Notes: a model not told the origin generated them from the letters alone. A stretch of 64,000 nt of DNA from Larus michahellis (GCF_964199755.1 NC_133898.1:127408224-127472223), one strand, 5' to 3'; shown: positions 25,744 to 37,142, numbered from the stretch's first letter. Numbers and translations: made by a program.

Positions 25744-25749
25744 TTTATT
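25744..25749 (-). promoter_or_regulatory. Candidate PKHD1 polyadenylation signal
   Basis: The plus-strand TTTATT is AATAAA on the minus strand, about 450 bases past the PKHD1 stop codon. The flanking sequence is TA-rich, so a chance match is quite possible. An ATTAAA-type alternative lies near 25554-25559. Confidence 0.25.
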
Positions 25750-26200
25750 TATATACATACATACCAATCGGCATTGCTCTAGACGCTAAGACTACATCAG
25801 TGCTAGTACATTAAAGTGTCAGAAATCCAATCATCTGCACTATTGACTTGTTAGGCTTTTGAAGATAATCTCCAAGCTGTCCTAGCGAGCCAGCTAGCAG
25901 TTCCCCAAACAACTCTTGGAGAGAGTTTTAGAGGTGTCAGAAGGACTATTCACAACAGATGAACTCACCCTGTTTTCGAAGCTAAGAACGGTCAACAACA
26001 TAGACACAGACAGAGCCTCCCAGTTGGCTGCAGATCCAAGCAACAGGTTCATTTGTACATGAGCAGCATGGCAGCCTGGTTCCCCATGCTAATGAGAGTA
26101 TGTTTTTCTCTGACCACAGAGTCAAAGACTCAGCTTCACATAGACTGCAAACCAGGCATAGCTTGCTTTATCAGTGGGCCACCACCTCACATCACTTCTC

Positions 26201-26553
26201 TTACACCTCTGCTGCTACCATGGCAACATGTTCTCCAACATCATTCTGAAGTTTGGGCATCTGTTCAGACTTCTCTCCTTCCTTCTTGTAACCAGTTGAA
26301 GGCTGGGGGCCATCCTTGTGGCTGGAGTGCCCTGGGACAGTTGGCTGCTGAAGTTCCAGAGAGTCACCAGGAGATGTTACTCTACGTAGCTGTTGGTGAC
26401 TGTCACTTTTCCTAGGTGAAGAAAAGGTGTCTCTGTCACCTGTCTTATGCTGGGCAGTGCTCATCTTGCATACTGGCTTGGCTTCACAGGGCTGCAAGTT
26501 CAGCTCCTCCAGTTGTCCTGTGGCATGTCCCTTTGCTCCAGTTCCTTCCATAC
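26201..26553 (-). CDS. PKHD1: PKHD1 exon F: cytoplasmic tail and stop
   Basis: Terminal coding exon of fibrocystin. The acceptor CTTGCTTTCACAG precedes it on the minus strand. The first two bases (GT) complete a codon begun by the A at the end of exon E, giving Ser (AGT). It then encodes 116 residues from MEGTGAKGHATGQ to the C-terminus VAMVAAEV and a TAA stop. The sequence is hydrophilic, rich in Gln, Lys, Glu, Ser, Pro and Gly, without transmembrane or globular features, and contains two cysteines (LQPCEAKPVCK). This fits an intracellular, probably disordered tail; the family is known to release a tail fragment that can reach the nucleus. With the residues of exon E the tail is about 123 residues, shorter than the roughly 190 of the human protein, so either the avian tail is shorter or an exon between 26554 and 32216 was missed. 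A candidate 30-bp exon at 26603-26632 is described in the findings. The exon assignment rests on frame and splice match, not on recognised tail homology. Confidence 0.8.
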
Positions 26554-27661
26554 CTGTGAAAGCAAGACTTGTTTGTGCTTTAAAATGAATGTAAGACCTT
26601 ACCTTCATGTTCCTCACCCTTCTGTGCCTTTACTGTGTGTTAAAGACATTAATGAAAAAGTAGTTGCTGTTGGAGAAATAATCGTAGCTCTCCACAAACT
26701 TTAGTGTGACAGGAATAAGTTGTTAAAACCAAACCACCATAAGTTCTTTCCCCAAATAAATAAAAAGCAACCAAACCAGCTGGTTTGTTCTTAGTAACAC
26801 ACTAACAGCTCCAAGAGCATCTTCCAATGGTTAACAAATATTTCAATAAATGCTTAATAATACAGTATATAGAATAGAGCTGTTTAATTAGCTCTGTATT
26901 GCTAGGACTGATAACAAATGTAATACTACACACCTATAAAATACATCAACCTTCTATGAATCAGGCTGTAACATAAGGCAGAACTTTTCATTTCCAACAT
27001 TTGAATCCTACTCAAGGCAGAGTCTGTGACCTGCAATGCTGTTTAAAAAATGATGTTGAAAGATGCAGGAAAATATAAATATATACCATACATTTTTCAT
27101 GTGGAAACTAAAAATGTTTACATCTTAATACACCAAACGGTTATCAACCACAGAGGCAGAATCACTTGTAGTGTTACAGCAGATGGCTTCTGAGTTGGCA
27201 GGGTGTGCTATCACTTCAGTGCAAGATTGGCAGTCTGCTTCATTTAAACTGCTTTTATACTTGTTCCAACTCCAGAACTAGTCCTAGTCCCACATGTCAT
27301 GTGTTAGTGGACAACATCAGCTTTTGTAGTCCATTCCTCAGCGTATATTACAGGTCTTTATCACAAATGACCCCAGAAAATGTATTGTTACCATTTCTTA
27401 CTTTTCAGGTTTGTCTTTGAATTTTAACACTTAACAGCCTGCAACATTCATTCCCATGGTTTCTCAGACCTTTTGCTCAGATTCATTCTCTTCTCCCTTT
27501 CTATAATTCATTAATTGGAATTCTGTTTGCTGACATAATTTTCCCCTATCTTCATTTATTTTCTACAGTTTTCCTATTTCTTTATGCTGATACTCGTTTT
27601 TCCTGTTAAGAAGTGTGGCTTTTTTTCAACTTGTACATGCATAGCTTTCAATTCCAACTTA

Positions 27662-28062
27662 GAAGGAGCAGCTGAGGGACCTGGGGTTGTTCAGCCTGCG
27701 GAAAAGGATGCTGAAGGGAGACCTTCTCGGTCTCTACAACTACCTGAGAGGAGAGTGTAGTGAGGTGGGGGTCTGTCTCTTCTCCCAACTACCAAGCAAC
27801 AGGGCTAGAGGAAACGGCCTTAAATTACACCAGGGGAGGTTTAAATTAGTTACTAGGAAAAATTTCTTCAAGCATTATCAAGCATTGGAACAGGCTGCTC
27901 AGGGTAGTAGTTGAGCCACGATCCCTGGAGGTATTTAAAAGACATGTAGATGTGGTGCTGAGCGACATGGTTTAGTGGCGGACTTGGCAGTGCTAGGTTA
28001 ACAGTTGAACTTGATGATCTTAAAGGTCTTTTCCAACCTAAACAATTCTATGATTCTATAAA
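27662..28062 (+). mobile_element. CR1 LINE 3' portion
   Basis: Encodes the CR1 ORF2 C-terminus ([16 protein letters not shown] block, then LPSNRARGNGLKLHQGRFKL, then a [16 protein letters not shown] segment) and ends with the 3' block CTTTTCCAACCTAAACAATT and ATTCTATGATTCTATA. It lies antisense to PKHD1 in its last intron. The subfamily resembles the copy at 11.7-12.0 kb, sharing the TTGGCAGTGCTAGGTTAA region in opposite orientation. Confidence 0.93.
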
Positions 28063-28639
28063 CAAGATAACCAAGTCATGATCATCCATTATAGCAAAGC
28101 TTCATGTTCTTTCTTCACATATATTGACGCCCTCTTCATCTTCAAAGGTGCCATTTTCAACTGTGAAAATGGTTTTTTTCAAGTGAGTTTGAATTAATGT
28201 AGGAGGCTAAAAGTTTTCTGGATATGAGCAGTTTCAAGGATGAAATACTGTCTTGAGATTTATATGACACAGTAATCTAAAACATCCTGATTTTTTAAAA
28301 TTAAATACAAACTATTCAATATCAATGAAGCATACGATTAACTGGATTAGGTACCAGCTGGCAGATAGAGAAGAGGCAGCAATTATATATGGGAAATAAT
28401 TCTCAGAGATGGGGATGTGTGGCAGTACCAGACACTACCACCGAATGGATGATAGCCAGTGTTTCCACCAATGGTTTGGAATTAAAACTAAAATTGACTC
28501 TGATGAACTTTTGTTAGTGCTGGGAAGAACGGCAAACTGGTAGAAAAGAAGAAGGAGAAGTTGATCCGAGCAACCTAGGACCAAGGGATGCAGACCATAT
28601 CTGGGGAGTGGGAGAACCTCTTCATGAATACAACAGTGA

Positions 28640-28815
28640 CTTCTGGGCAATGGTGGCCAAGCAGTCCAGGATAAAGATCTATAAGGTATAATACTGGAAA
28701 GGACTGGAAATTGAAGCTAGGAAATGTAAGCTGTTATAGGATATAACTTTTCAATGGTGAAGGTGATGAACCACTGGAATAAACTGCAAAAAGAACCAAT
28801 ACCTTCCTCCACTGT
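28640..28815 (+). mobile_element. Probable ancient L3/CR1-type LINE fossil
   Basis: The stretch around 28695-28790 translates to a degraded EIEARK...NFSMVKVMNHWNKLQKE, matching the conserved KLEIRRKFLTMRVINHWNNLP-like block near the end of L3/CR1 ORF2. It contains an in-frame stop, lacks the modern tail and is much more diverged than the other CR1 copies, which suggests an old amniote insertion. Boundaries are uncertain. Confidence 0.5.
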
Positions 28816-29207
28816 GCTGTTCTGTTGACCGTGCATCACTCAATCAAAAGTTGTTTAATTCAAGAGAGAGACAATTACATGAAGCTGAGGAGATTTTTTG
28901 TTATGCTAAGGTCAGGCAAGGTAATATCTTAATCCCTTCTCCCCTGCAGTACCGTATATCTATGCATAAAGCTTTCTTCCTCATCGCCATCCTCAGCTAC
29001 TCGTTCTGGGACAACAACCAGGGCCCCTACCTCCACTGGACTTTGCATGTATAAGCACCCACAGAGAGAAACTCTGCCTTGCAAGACTTTCTGTGGTGAT
29101 TAATAATAAAGGCTCTGAACACTTAGAGGTATTAGGAAGGTGGGATTTCTTATGGGGGGAACAGCTATAAAGCAGAAACTAAACAAAAAGACTGCAGCTT
29201 TGATTTC

Positions 29208-29233
29208 CTCTCTCTCTCTCTCTCTCTCTCTCC
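29208..29233. repeat. (CT)13 microsatellite
   Basis: Thirteen uninterrupted CT dinucleotides. Confidence 0.95.
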
Positions 29234-30603
29234 AAAACCAACAGCACTTTAAATAAGGGGAAATCAAACATTAGACATTTCCAAGTCATATGTATTAAAT
29301 TCACTTAAGATATTGTTATCCTTGTTTAGATTTGAACATATCGGGGAATCTTTTTGTCTTGCAACTATTCCTAAAAGACTTTAAGTGGCTGGATTGCCTT
29401 TTTCTGACAAAAAAATCTTTCCATGAATTATTTACACGACGGCTCCAATCAACTCTATACCTGTCAGCCTCCCCAGCCAAAATGAAAGTTCACTATGTAA
29501 AGGTGCCAAGGGAGAATGGCAGCCTCCCACTGCGAGTTTATAGACAGAACTAAGTCAGCAAGCATTATGTGTCAGAGCCGACATCAGACAGAATCAGATC
29601 CTTTGATCTCAGACCTCCACAGGAAGCTTAGATCTCAGACAAATTAGATAAAAAATGAATTTATAGCAGCTATGTATCCTAAGGCACACAGCTGAACGTT
29701 GTGTTTTGGAGGAGTACAGCAAATATCAAAACACATAAGCTGCAGAATTTCCTCTCTCCTTCTCTCTCTCCCTCTGCTTTTGTGATAGATGTTAATTAAA
29801 AGGAGATAAAACTCCAGCTCACCTCTCCCTGCCTCTTACGTAATCCACAGACTTCAGGAAGGAGGAGGAAAAAGAAATTCCCAAAACAGAGTAAATGGGT
29901 GTTTCAGCAGGGTTATCCGAATGCCCTTAGATCTGCGCTGTTGGCAGGTGAGACAAAAAAAAACAACCCAACTACAATGAGAACATTTCACACTTGCAGC
30001 AAGGGAAGCCAAAGCTTTGTGCTGCCAGCCACATGGCCCTGAGGCTGTCTGCTTTTCTGTGACCTCAGAAGAAGTCGTGTTTGATCAGCAGATGATGAAA
30101 AGACAAGTCTCGAGGAGGTGTGCGGAAGAAGGTTGTTTATGGCAGGGACCCTGGGGGACACATGGAGGGGGTGGGTGGGAATGGAGCCGCTTTGGGGTGC
30201 TGTCTTGGACTCACTGTTCAGAAAGCACAGAAGGAAGGTCCAGTGAGTGGTGGAGGCAATAGAGACCATGCAAATGAGTCCCACCTCCAGTGTACCTCGC
30301 TGTCCGCCACAGCAAGTGTCCTCCACTCCTGCAAACCTGTCCAGAGCTTTTTGAACATTGTGCAGTTATTGCCACAGCACTTGGAGAAATGGGCAGGGAG
30401 AAACACAGTTGCTCCAGGCACGCTGGGGACATTGTGGGAATGTTGGTCGCAGCCCTACTCCAAACACACCAGGTGAAATCCTGGACTCATTGAGTGCAAG
30501 GGGGATTATGCTGCTGCCTTCAGTGAAGCCAGGATTTCGCACAATATATATAACAGGAGATAAAAAGGAGATAAAAGGAGATAAAACAGAGACAAGGATT
30601 TGT

Positions 30604-30752
30604 GGAAGCCCCATCCCTGGAGGTGTTCAAGGCCAGGTTGGACGGGGCTTTGGGCAACCTGATCTAGTGGAAAGTGCCCATGGCAGGGGGGTTGGAACTA
30701 GATGAACTTTAAGGTCCCTTCCAATCCAAACCATTCTATGATTCTATGAAAA
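30604..30752 (+). mobile_element. CR1 LINE 3' end fragment
   Basis: CCCCATCCCTGGAGGTGTTC, AAGGCCAGGTTGGACGGGGC, CCCATGGCAGGGGGGTTGGA and GTCCCTTCCAATCCAAACC, then two ATTCTATG units. Little divergence is visible, so it is a relatively young copy. It lies antisense to PKHD1. Confidence 0.95.
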
Positions 30753-32216
30753 TGACAATAAAAAGACATCAGGGAGGAGATGGAGGAGGTAATAAAGTGA
30801 TAAACCTTCTGAGAAGAACTGTGCCATTGATCTTATACAAACCTGCAGTTTGTTAAGAAACCTAAACTGACTTTTGACGTCCATCTGTTTATAAATTTGA
30901 ATTATTGTCAAACTGCAGTCTCACCTCCTGCTTCAGTCACACCACTTTTATTTTCTCCTTGATTGTGGCAAGGCTGAATGTGAGCTGCATGAACCTGTGC
31001 TTGTTTATGGGGTGCTTTGGCCTTTGGTACATCAGCTCGTTCATTCCTCGTTTCTGTAATGAAACATACAGTCACATCACTCAATCCATCCTCAGTTCAG
31101 CAGCAATTATCAATTCAAGCAACAATGTATTTAGGGTGAATTAACAGATAATCTAGAAATGTTCTTTCTGCCCAAAGGCAGAGGGAGTTCTTTTATGTTC
31201 ATCCTGTGTTTTGCCATTAGGGATCCTACCCATTCTCTTCAGTAAAATCTTTCTTATGTTGTCACTATGTTCAGTAAGACTAGTAATTCAGACCTGATTG
31301 CAGTTAGTGGTCATGGTGCAGTTTAGGAGAAAGACCCTTTGGCCTGGATTTGCAAAGTTACTTGAAAGCAAAAGTTTGGAGAAACTAGTGAGAAGGTCTT
31401 GAAATTAATGGGAGATGTCTGGGATGAGCATTTGCTCCTCCACTACAGTACATTTGGCTAGGTCCCAACTTCAGTTAGCACGTCTGAAAGGCCAATCTAT
31501 TGGTAACTTTCAACACATCCAGAAGTTTAAGGTGGTTGTTTGTCAATCAAGCCACCAACAGTTTTAGTCACCTCCTTTTATCTTCGATTCTTCTCTTACA
31601 CAAATGACTATGCCTTCTTCAGTGGAAAAGCCTCTTTGATGTACTATATTTGTTTTAAGGTCGATGCTAAAAAGAAAGCAACCTTAAGGTAAATGAGTAG
31701 AGGTGTGGATTTGCTTGGGGGAGAACTCCAGAGAAGCTGTAACCCTCCTGTGACCACTTTGACTGGAATGATGCTGACAGTGTGACATGAGATGTGAGTG
31801 TGGCTGTTCTGCTGTCTCAGTGGCATTCACACTGTGGCTGCGTCTGGTCCTCAGTCAAGGCTTTGCACAACCTCACCACAGCGATATTTTGCTATGTCAT
31901 CCTTTATCAGGGAAATGCAGTGGCGGAACGGATCACTGAAATCATAGCAAATATTTCCTTCTTTTCGCAATTCCTTCTCTGCGCTACAGAAATCTGATTT
32001 TCATCATACAGTTAAACTTTTTCCAGCCAGGACTCAGGCATACGTTACAGGCAAAATCTGCATAACCCTGAACTACAAATTATACTGCTAATCGCTGAAC
32101 TTCTCAGAGCTTTCTGTAAGAGGCACTGTCTGAATCCTTTTGTGGGCACACTGAAGAGTTGTTAAATAAAATAGGGAGTCTGTAAGTATAAATTTTAGTG
32201 GGCATTTCCAACTTAC

Positions 32217-32372
32217 TGTTGCTTTTGCTCTTCTTGAACCAGCAGAAAGCAAGAGTGAGGATGAATGCAGATGCTGCTGAACTCAGTATGACAACAAGGA
32301 TCATGCTGGCCTTCACTCCCGTGGGGTCAGGGAAGATGGTAAATGGCTGAGACAGCACAGTAAATTTAGCTC
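32217..32372 (-). CDS. PKHD1: PKHD1 exon E: transmembrane segment
   Basis: Exon of 156 bp carrying the single membrane anchor of fibrocystin. The acceptor AAATTCTCAG precedes GA, which completes a Gly codon split with exon D. It encodes AKFTVLSQPFTIFPDPTGVK, then a hydrophobic run of about 25 residues (positions 21-45 of the exon, ASMILVVILSSAASAFILTL then AFCWF), then KKSKSN, and ends in A before the donor GTAAGT. The single helix followed at once by basic residues gives a type I topology with the C-terminus in the cytosol. CWFKKSK resembles the published fibrocystin ciliary-targeting motif, in which membrane-proximal cysteines are acylated; only one cysteine is present here. Exon D lies 4.2 kb upstream in the transcript and exon F 5.7 kb downstream. 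If the donor is not used, the frame reads into the intron and stops after 37 more residues. Confidence 0.93.
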
Positions 32373-35300
32373 CTGAGAATTTAAAGCAGTCAGAGTTTAT
32401 TACAAAAGTAAGAACACTGGTTTCACAGCTAGAAAACCAGGTTATAGCCTTTCATCAGTGATGCTGCTGTTAAGAACGCATGCAGGAACAACAGCTAAAT
32501 TCATCAATTTCCAGATCCAACATTAGGCAACAATATTTATTTAGGAGTGAGTACCAGGACAAACCAAATATGTAACAAAATTTCTCCAATGTAAGTTTCA
32601 AGCTTTCAGTGCTTCCTGAAGGAGAGGCAGCCTCTTTGTATGCAACAATCCCTAGTGTTTCTTCCATGAATTTATCCAGTTGACTACCAAACCCAGAAAA
32701 TACATTCAGAAACTTTCTATTTCTGAGGCCAAACAGATAAAGCCCAGACAGAAAACATGCATATTCTGCCAAGCAAGACAGAGAAACTGGTTTTGACAAG
32801 GAAGGTGCTAAATCACACACAATTTTTACAGTCTATACCAGATTCATATCAATGTAAGTTATGGGGAACCTAGAAACACTCAGTAGTGTTAAGCTTAAGT
32901 CTGTGATGCAGAAAACTCCCAGTGAACTTGTTAATATTTTCCACCACGTCAATAATGACCATTATAAATAAATAAAAAAAAATCAGTGTCCTTGCTGTTA
33001 GCATGATAAATATTTACCCTCTTGACACACACAAGCTTTGAGTAATGCTCTTCAACCAGAGATACTAAAGTTTCTGCAGATGAAGTCAGAATCAAGCCAG
33101 CTGCTACTCATAGTTTCTATGGTAAAGCATTCATTAAGTCTCAGCATCTGAGCTTCAAGGACTGGAAGATGCCTAATACCAGCCTTTTAAAAATCAGAAA
33201 TACAGAGAGGTTTTTGTTCCCTGAATCACTTCCAAAATGCATTTTGAATGGAGACATGCCTGGGAAGGACAAAAGTATAAGAAAACTGACCCTGGCACTC
33301 TCTGTAGACCAATCCGAAGGATGTGGATTAGCACATCAACTCATTACCTGTCTTACTACCTGCCTCATTATCAGTCCTAACCCCACAATTCTAATCAATT
33401 TGACAGATGGATATTTCTTTTACTTGTTTGAGTTCTACCTTTAATAAAAATCTAAAAGCTTTTTTTTTCGTCAATTCATTAAAAAAAAATCAGAAACACT
33501 GTCAGATGGAGGCTTGTAGACTAGGGTAAGTAGCTGTGAGTACTTTTATCTGTGTCAATATTGTCCACTTGAACAATGCAGAGCTTCATCAGAACAATGT
33601 GGGAAGCATGTTCCAATTGGGAAAAATTTGCCTGCAGGTTGAAAGGAGAGAAGTAATCTCACAGATATGAAGGACTCTACACAGACAGGTGCTTAAAGGT
33701 TCTTTGCACTACTCTAATAGTTTGAGTAGACTGTGATTGGTTTAAATGGAAGGTGGATGGATCAAGCCCATTGGGATCCATATCAGTTAAGTGAATATTA
33801 CTGTAAAACAAGGGGCAAGACTATGCAGCAGTGCTATGAATAGTATGCTCTCCCAGGAACTACCACTAAAGCACTTGGGATTATTGCATTCAACATCAGC
33901 TGCATCTTCTGAGCCTTCTCCAAATCACAAAATATGGCAGGGTACAGACAGAAACCTGGTTTTGCATTTGAAAATTGATTGATTTTGAAATTTGATTGAT
34001 AAATTTTCATTTGTTTATCTCAACCAATAAACGGATACCTTCAGTAAGATTCTGTCAGTACAAAAGCCTTTATTCTGTCTCCAGCATGGTTCCCAATTAC
34101 AAACAAGCAAAGGGGATTGCTTCTTTGGTGGGTATTTTTGCAACGCATATTAAAGGTGTACAATACTCTGATTTACACAGGTGATACCTACACAGATGCA
34201 TTAGTCATCTGCATTGCTAGCTGTAAACATCTCTTTGCAACACCCTGACTGGCTAAATATTTCATAAAAGTGATCTGCATTTGTCTTCTGTTCATAAGAA
34301 AGAGGATTTTGTGACTCCCTTGAAGTAGCTTTCAAAATATATTTCATTAAACTGTACTTCCCACTAAAGAGTTGGATCCTGTGAGGTGCTGAGTCTCCAT
34401 CTGCTCTCACTGAAGGGAAGGCAATGGGAGCTGCGAGTGTTCAGCAGCATACGCCCTCAAAATAGACATGTCCCCCCTTTAAAGGCCACCTCCAGGTACT
34501 TGTAGCACCAGAATTCTCCCTTTGCAAAGCCATGGGCAACACTAGATGTTGATTAGCCACTTGTGACTAGGAGAAGCAAAGTCTTCTCATTAAAAAAAAA
34601 AATAAAATAATTCTAGACCTTCATTTAATCACAGAATAGGAAGACATTTCTTGGGTTATAAGTCTTATTTCATGCTATCGTGTGTACCATGTTATACAAT
34701 ATCATCCATAAATGTATTGACCTCCATCCAAAAGCAGTTTGATCTCCTGCTCTCACTATTCCTATCCATCAAGATAGAATGTTCAGAAAAAATGCAGTCT
34801 AAATGTTAATAACCTTTTTCTAATTTTTTATTTCAGATTTTTTCCTTAGCTACTCCCACTTCACCACTTCACCTGTCTGATGTGTTTCCCTTCTCTGCAT
34901 TTTCTAGCTGAAACAAGCCACACTGTCTTGGAGTGTTCTCATTAACAAAATGCTCAGCCCTCCCTCACTGTACCTACTCCATTTTGAGACAATGTCTGAA
35001 CATGCATAAGTGAAATTATGTTCAGCACTTCAAAGAAGTACTCAACAGGGCTTTATGCAGGGGCACACTCACCGCCTTATCTCTCCTGGAAATATTTCTA
35101 TCTATCTGACCTTCCTAGGCTTCTATCCACCTGATGGGTATCATCTATATCTATATAGATATATATCAATATACATATGTATGTATATGTATAATACCAG
35201 CATAGAGACTTTACACATAGAATCATAGAATGGTTTGGGTTAGAAAGGACATTAGAGACCATCTAGTTCCAACCCCCTGCCACTGGCAGGGACACCTACC

Positions 35301-36579
35301 ACTAGACCAGGTTGCTCAAAGCCCCATCCAGCCTGGTCTTGAACACTTCCAGGGATGGGGCATCCACAGCTTCCCTGGGCAACCTGGGCCAGGGGCTCAC
35401 CACCCTCACAGTAAAGCATTTCTTCCTAATATCGAATCTAAATCTAGCCTATTTCAGTTTAAAACTGTTACCCCTTGTCCTGTCACTCCATTCCCTGATA
35501 AAGAGTCCCTCCCCAGCTTTCCTGTAGCCCCTTCAGGTACTAGAAGACTGCTATAAGATCTCCCCAGAGCATTGTCTTCTTCAGGCTGAACAACCCCAAC
35601 TCTCTCAGCCTAGCCTCATAGCAGAAGTGCTCCAGCTGCCTGATCATCTTTGTGTCCCTCCTCTGGACTTGCTCCAACAGTTCCTTGTCTTTCCTATGTT
35701 GAGCAGTCCACACTAGACATGGTCTTACAACGTCAATATCTTGATATGTCTTTGGGCTACATGCCAGAGATCTTCTCCATTGACGTGCCTCAGCAGTCAT
35801 TCTGAGACAAGAAACCATCACTTTGACACCTATATACCTTCAGAATCAGATTTATAGGTAAAATCAAGCCCCCAGACAGTTGGTGCTTCTATAGCACAGA
35901 TGTCCTGAGACTTTTACAAGCCAGGGTTCATGTGGCGCCTTATCCCTGAGGTTCTGGCATCCCCTTCAGCTGGTATTTCTAAAGAGGCGTAAGCACACCT
36001 TCCACTTCACCATCACTGGGTTGCTCAGAGATACCCTTAGTAGAGCCCAGTCCTGGAGGTATGCTCTGAGTGTTCATAACCTGTCGTGCCCATAAAGATG
36101 GCCAGCTGCAGATAAATGGTCAGTAAAAAGCACTATGAAAATAACTGGGAGCACAGATGGGAAATTTCTGAATACAAACAGGAAAAAAAAGAGTGAACGA
36201 GAGAACTCAATTTATAGGAAAAAGTTTGCTCTGACAGCTTAGCTGACCCGAAGTACCTGATTCCCACATGGGATACATAGCTAGGCAGTCCAGGGAGAAA
36301 GAGGCACCTTTCTCTGGCAATATTTCTCTGTACTAACTCATCTTGATTTTGGGGATCTTGCAAGAATAGTACAGGAATCACTCAGCCTTCTTGCTGCCTG
36401 GGTAATGCCAACTTGGAGGTGTAACAGAAGTCAGATTATTTAGAGGTTTGGCATTGCTTCACTCATTCAAACAAAGCTTAACTCCCTTTTTATTAATCCA
36501 GACCACCTGTAGAGTTTTGAATTCAGTTACCAAAACAAAACAAAAAAAAAAAAAAAAACAAGCAAAAAATGGAGCTTAC
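32373..36579 (-). other. PKHD1 intron between exons D and E
   Basis: Intron of 4.2 kb from donor G|GTAAGC to acceptor TTCTCAG. It contains the CR1 copy at 35217-35720, a TA-rich tract at about 35140-35195 and a run of 17 T (transcript sense) about 20 bases after the donor. The rest is single-copy-looking, and short plus-strand frames around 33.2-34.2 kb show no exon features. Confidence 0.75.
35217..35720 (-). mobile_element. CR1 LINE, 5'-truncated
   Basis: The plus strand starts with CATAGAATCATAGAATGGTT and follows the full CR1 3' region in reverse complement: CCCATCCAGCCTGGTCTTGA, CAACCTGGGCCAGGGGCTCA, TCCCTCCCCAGCTTTCCTG, AACCCCAACTCTCTCAGCCT, and TCCAACAGTTCCTTGTCTTT. The ORF2 frame is interrupted. 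It is in the same orientation as PKHD1. Confidence 0.94.
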
Positions 36580-36687
36580 CTGGAGGTGATGTGACAGTGA
36601 ACACAAGTTTCCAGTTTGTGCCTGAGCTGGAAACAGACAGACTGGAAAAGCTTGCACATCCGTCTATGACCTGCACTTGGGTAAGCC
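36580..36687 (-). CDS. PKHD1: PKHD1 exon D: extracellular Ig-like segment
   Basis: Exon of 108 bp with acceptor ATTACTTTGCAG and strong donor CCAG|GTAAGC. GG completes a Gly codon begun in exon C; 35 codons follow and a final G starts a Gly codon completed in exon E. The peptide LTQVQVIDGCASFSSLSVSS then SGTNWKLVFTVTSPPG has the VxDGxAxFxxLxVSxxGxxWxLxFTV pattern of the beta-sandwich (invasin/filamin-like) repeats near the membrane in fibrocystins. One cysteine is present, which could pair with the one in exon B. The exon lies 5.1 kb after exon C in the transcript. On the transcript a long U run begins about 20 bases downstream of the donor. Confidence 0.93.
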
Positions 36688-36985
36688 CTGCAAAGTAATA
36701 AAAAATTGCTTTGCAATTAACAGCTTCCAGATAAGTACTACTTAAGCCTCTCAGAAAGTCCTTGTGACTTTAAGGGGACTTCAGAAAGCCTACATTCAGT
36801 GTCCTTCCTAATAGTAAACATTTTGTCTAACCCCACAAATGTAGGAGAGTATTAGTGAGAGACTGAGTATTTTCTGTCCTAAAGGCATGATCTCAAAGAG
36901 CCAACTACTGCAGCTAAGGGAAAAAAGCGGGCTGTTTTGACACTTTTCTGATTTGTAGGCGTTTCACGTCATCATGTGGGTATAT

Positions 36986-37142
36986 TCATAGAATCATAGA
37001 ATAGTTGGAGTTCAAAGAGACCTTAAAGATCATCTAGTTCCAACCCCTCTGCCATGGGCAGGAACATCTTCCACTAGACCAGGTTGCTCAAAGCCCCATC
37101 CAGCTTGGTCTTGAATGCTTCCAGAGATGGGGCATCCACAAC
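36986..37142 (-). mobile_element. CR1 LINE 3' end fragment
   Basis: TTCATAGAATCATAGAATAG, then CCTTAAAGATCATCTAGTTC, CTCTGCCATGGGCAGGAACA, CCATCCAGCTTGGTCTTGAA and GATGGGGCATCCACAAC. It is truncated there. Sense with respect to PKHD1. Confidence 0.94.

Larger units (their letters stand above)
23682..26200. other. PKHD1 3' flank and probable 3' UTR
   Basis: No coding exon seen. The part adjoining the stop codon at 26201-26203 should contain the PKHD1 3' UTR on the minus strand, and a canonical polyadenylation hexamer lies about 450 bases downstream. A short CR1 fragment lies at 24206-24270. The rest is AT-rich single-copy-looking sequence, with TA-rich tracts around 24555-24625 and 25735-25765. 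Confidence 0.4.
26554..32216 (-). other. PKHD1 intron between exons E and F
   Basis: Intron of about 5.7 kb, starting with the donor ACA|GTAAGT at 32216 and ending with CACAG at 26554. It contains a CR1 at 27662-28062, an L3-like fossil at about 28640-28815, a (CT)13 run at 29208-29233, a threefold GGAGATAAAA-like repeat at about 30554-30586 and a CR1 3' end at 30604-30752. Phase-1 splice sites at both ends mean a symmetric tail exon could hide inside without disturbing the frame. Confidence 0.7.

Noticed and set aside
26201..26617. 138-codon frame starting upstream of exon F, as a separate gene
   Set aside because: The segment 26554-26617 is intronic: a clear CACAG acceptor at 26554 joins in phase with exon E. 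The extra residues are read-through.
29826..29860. Possible 12-bp symmetric exon before GTAAGAGG in the last PKHD1 intron
   Set aside because: Frame-compatible but far too short to trust, and the neighbouring sequence shows no coding character.
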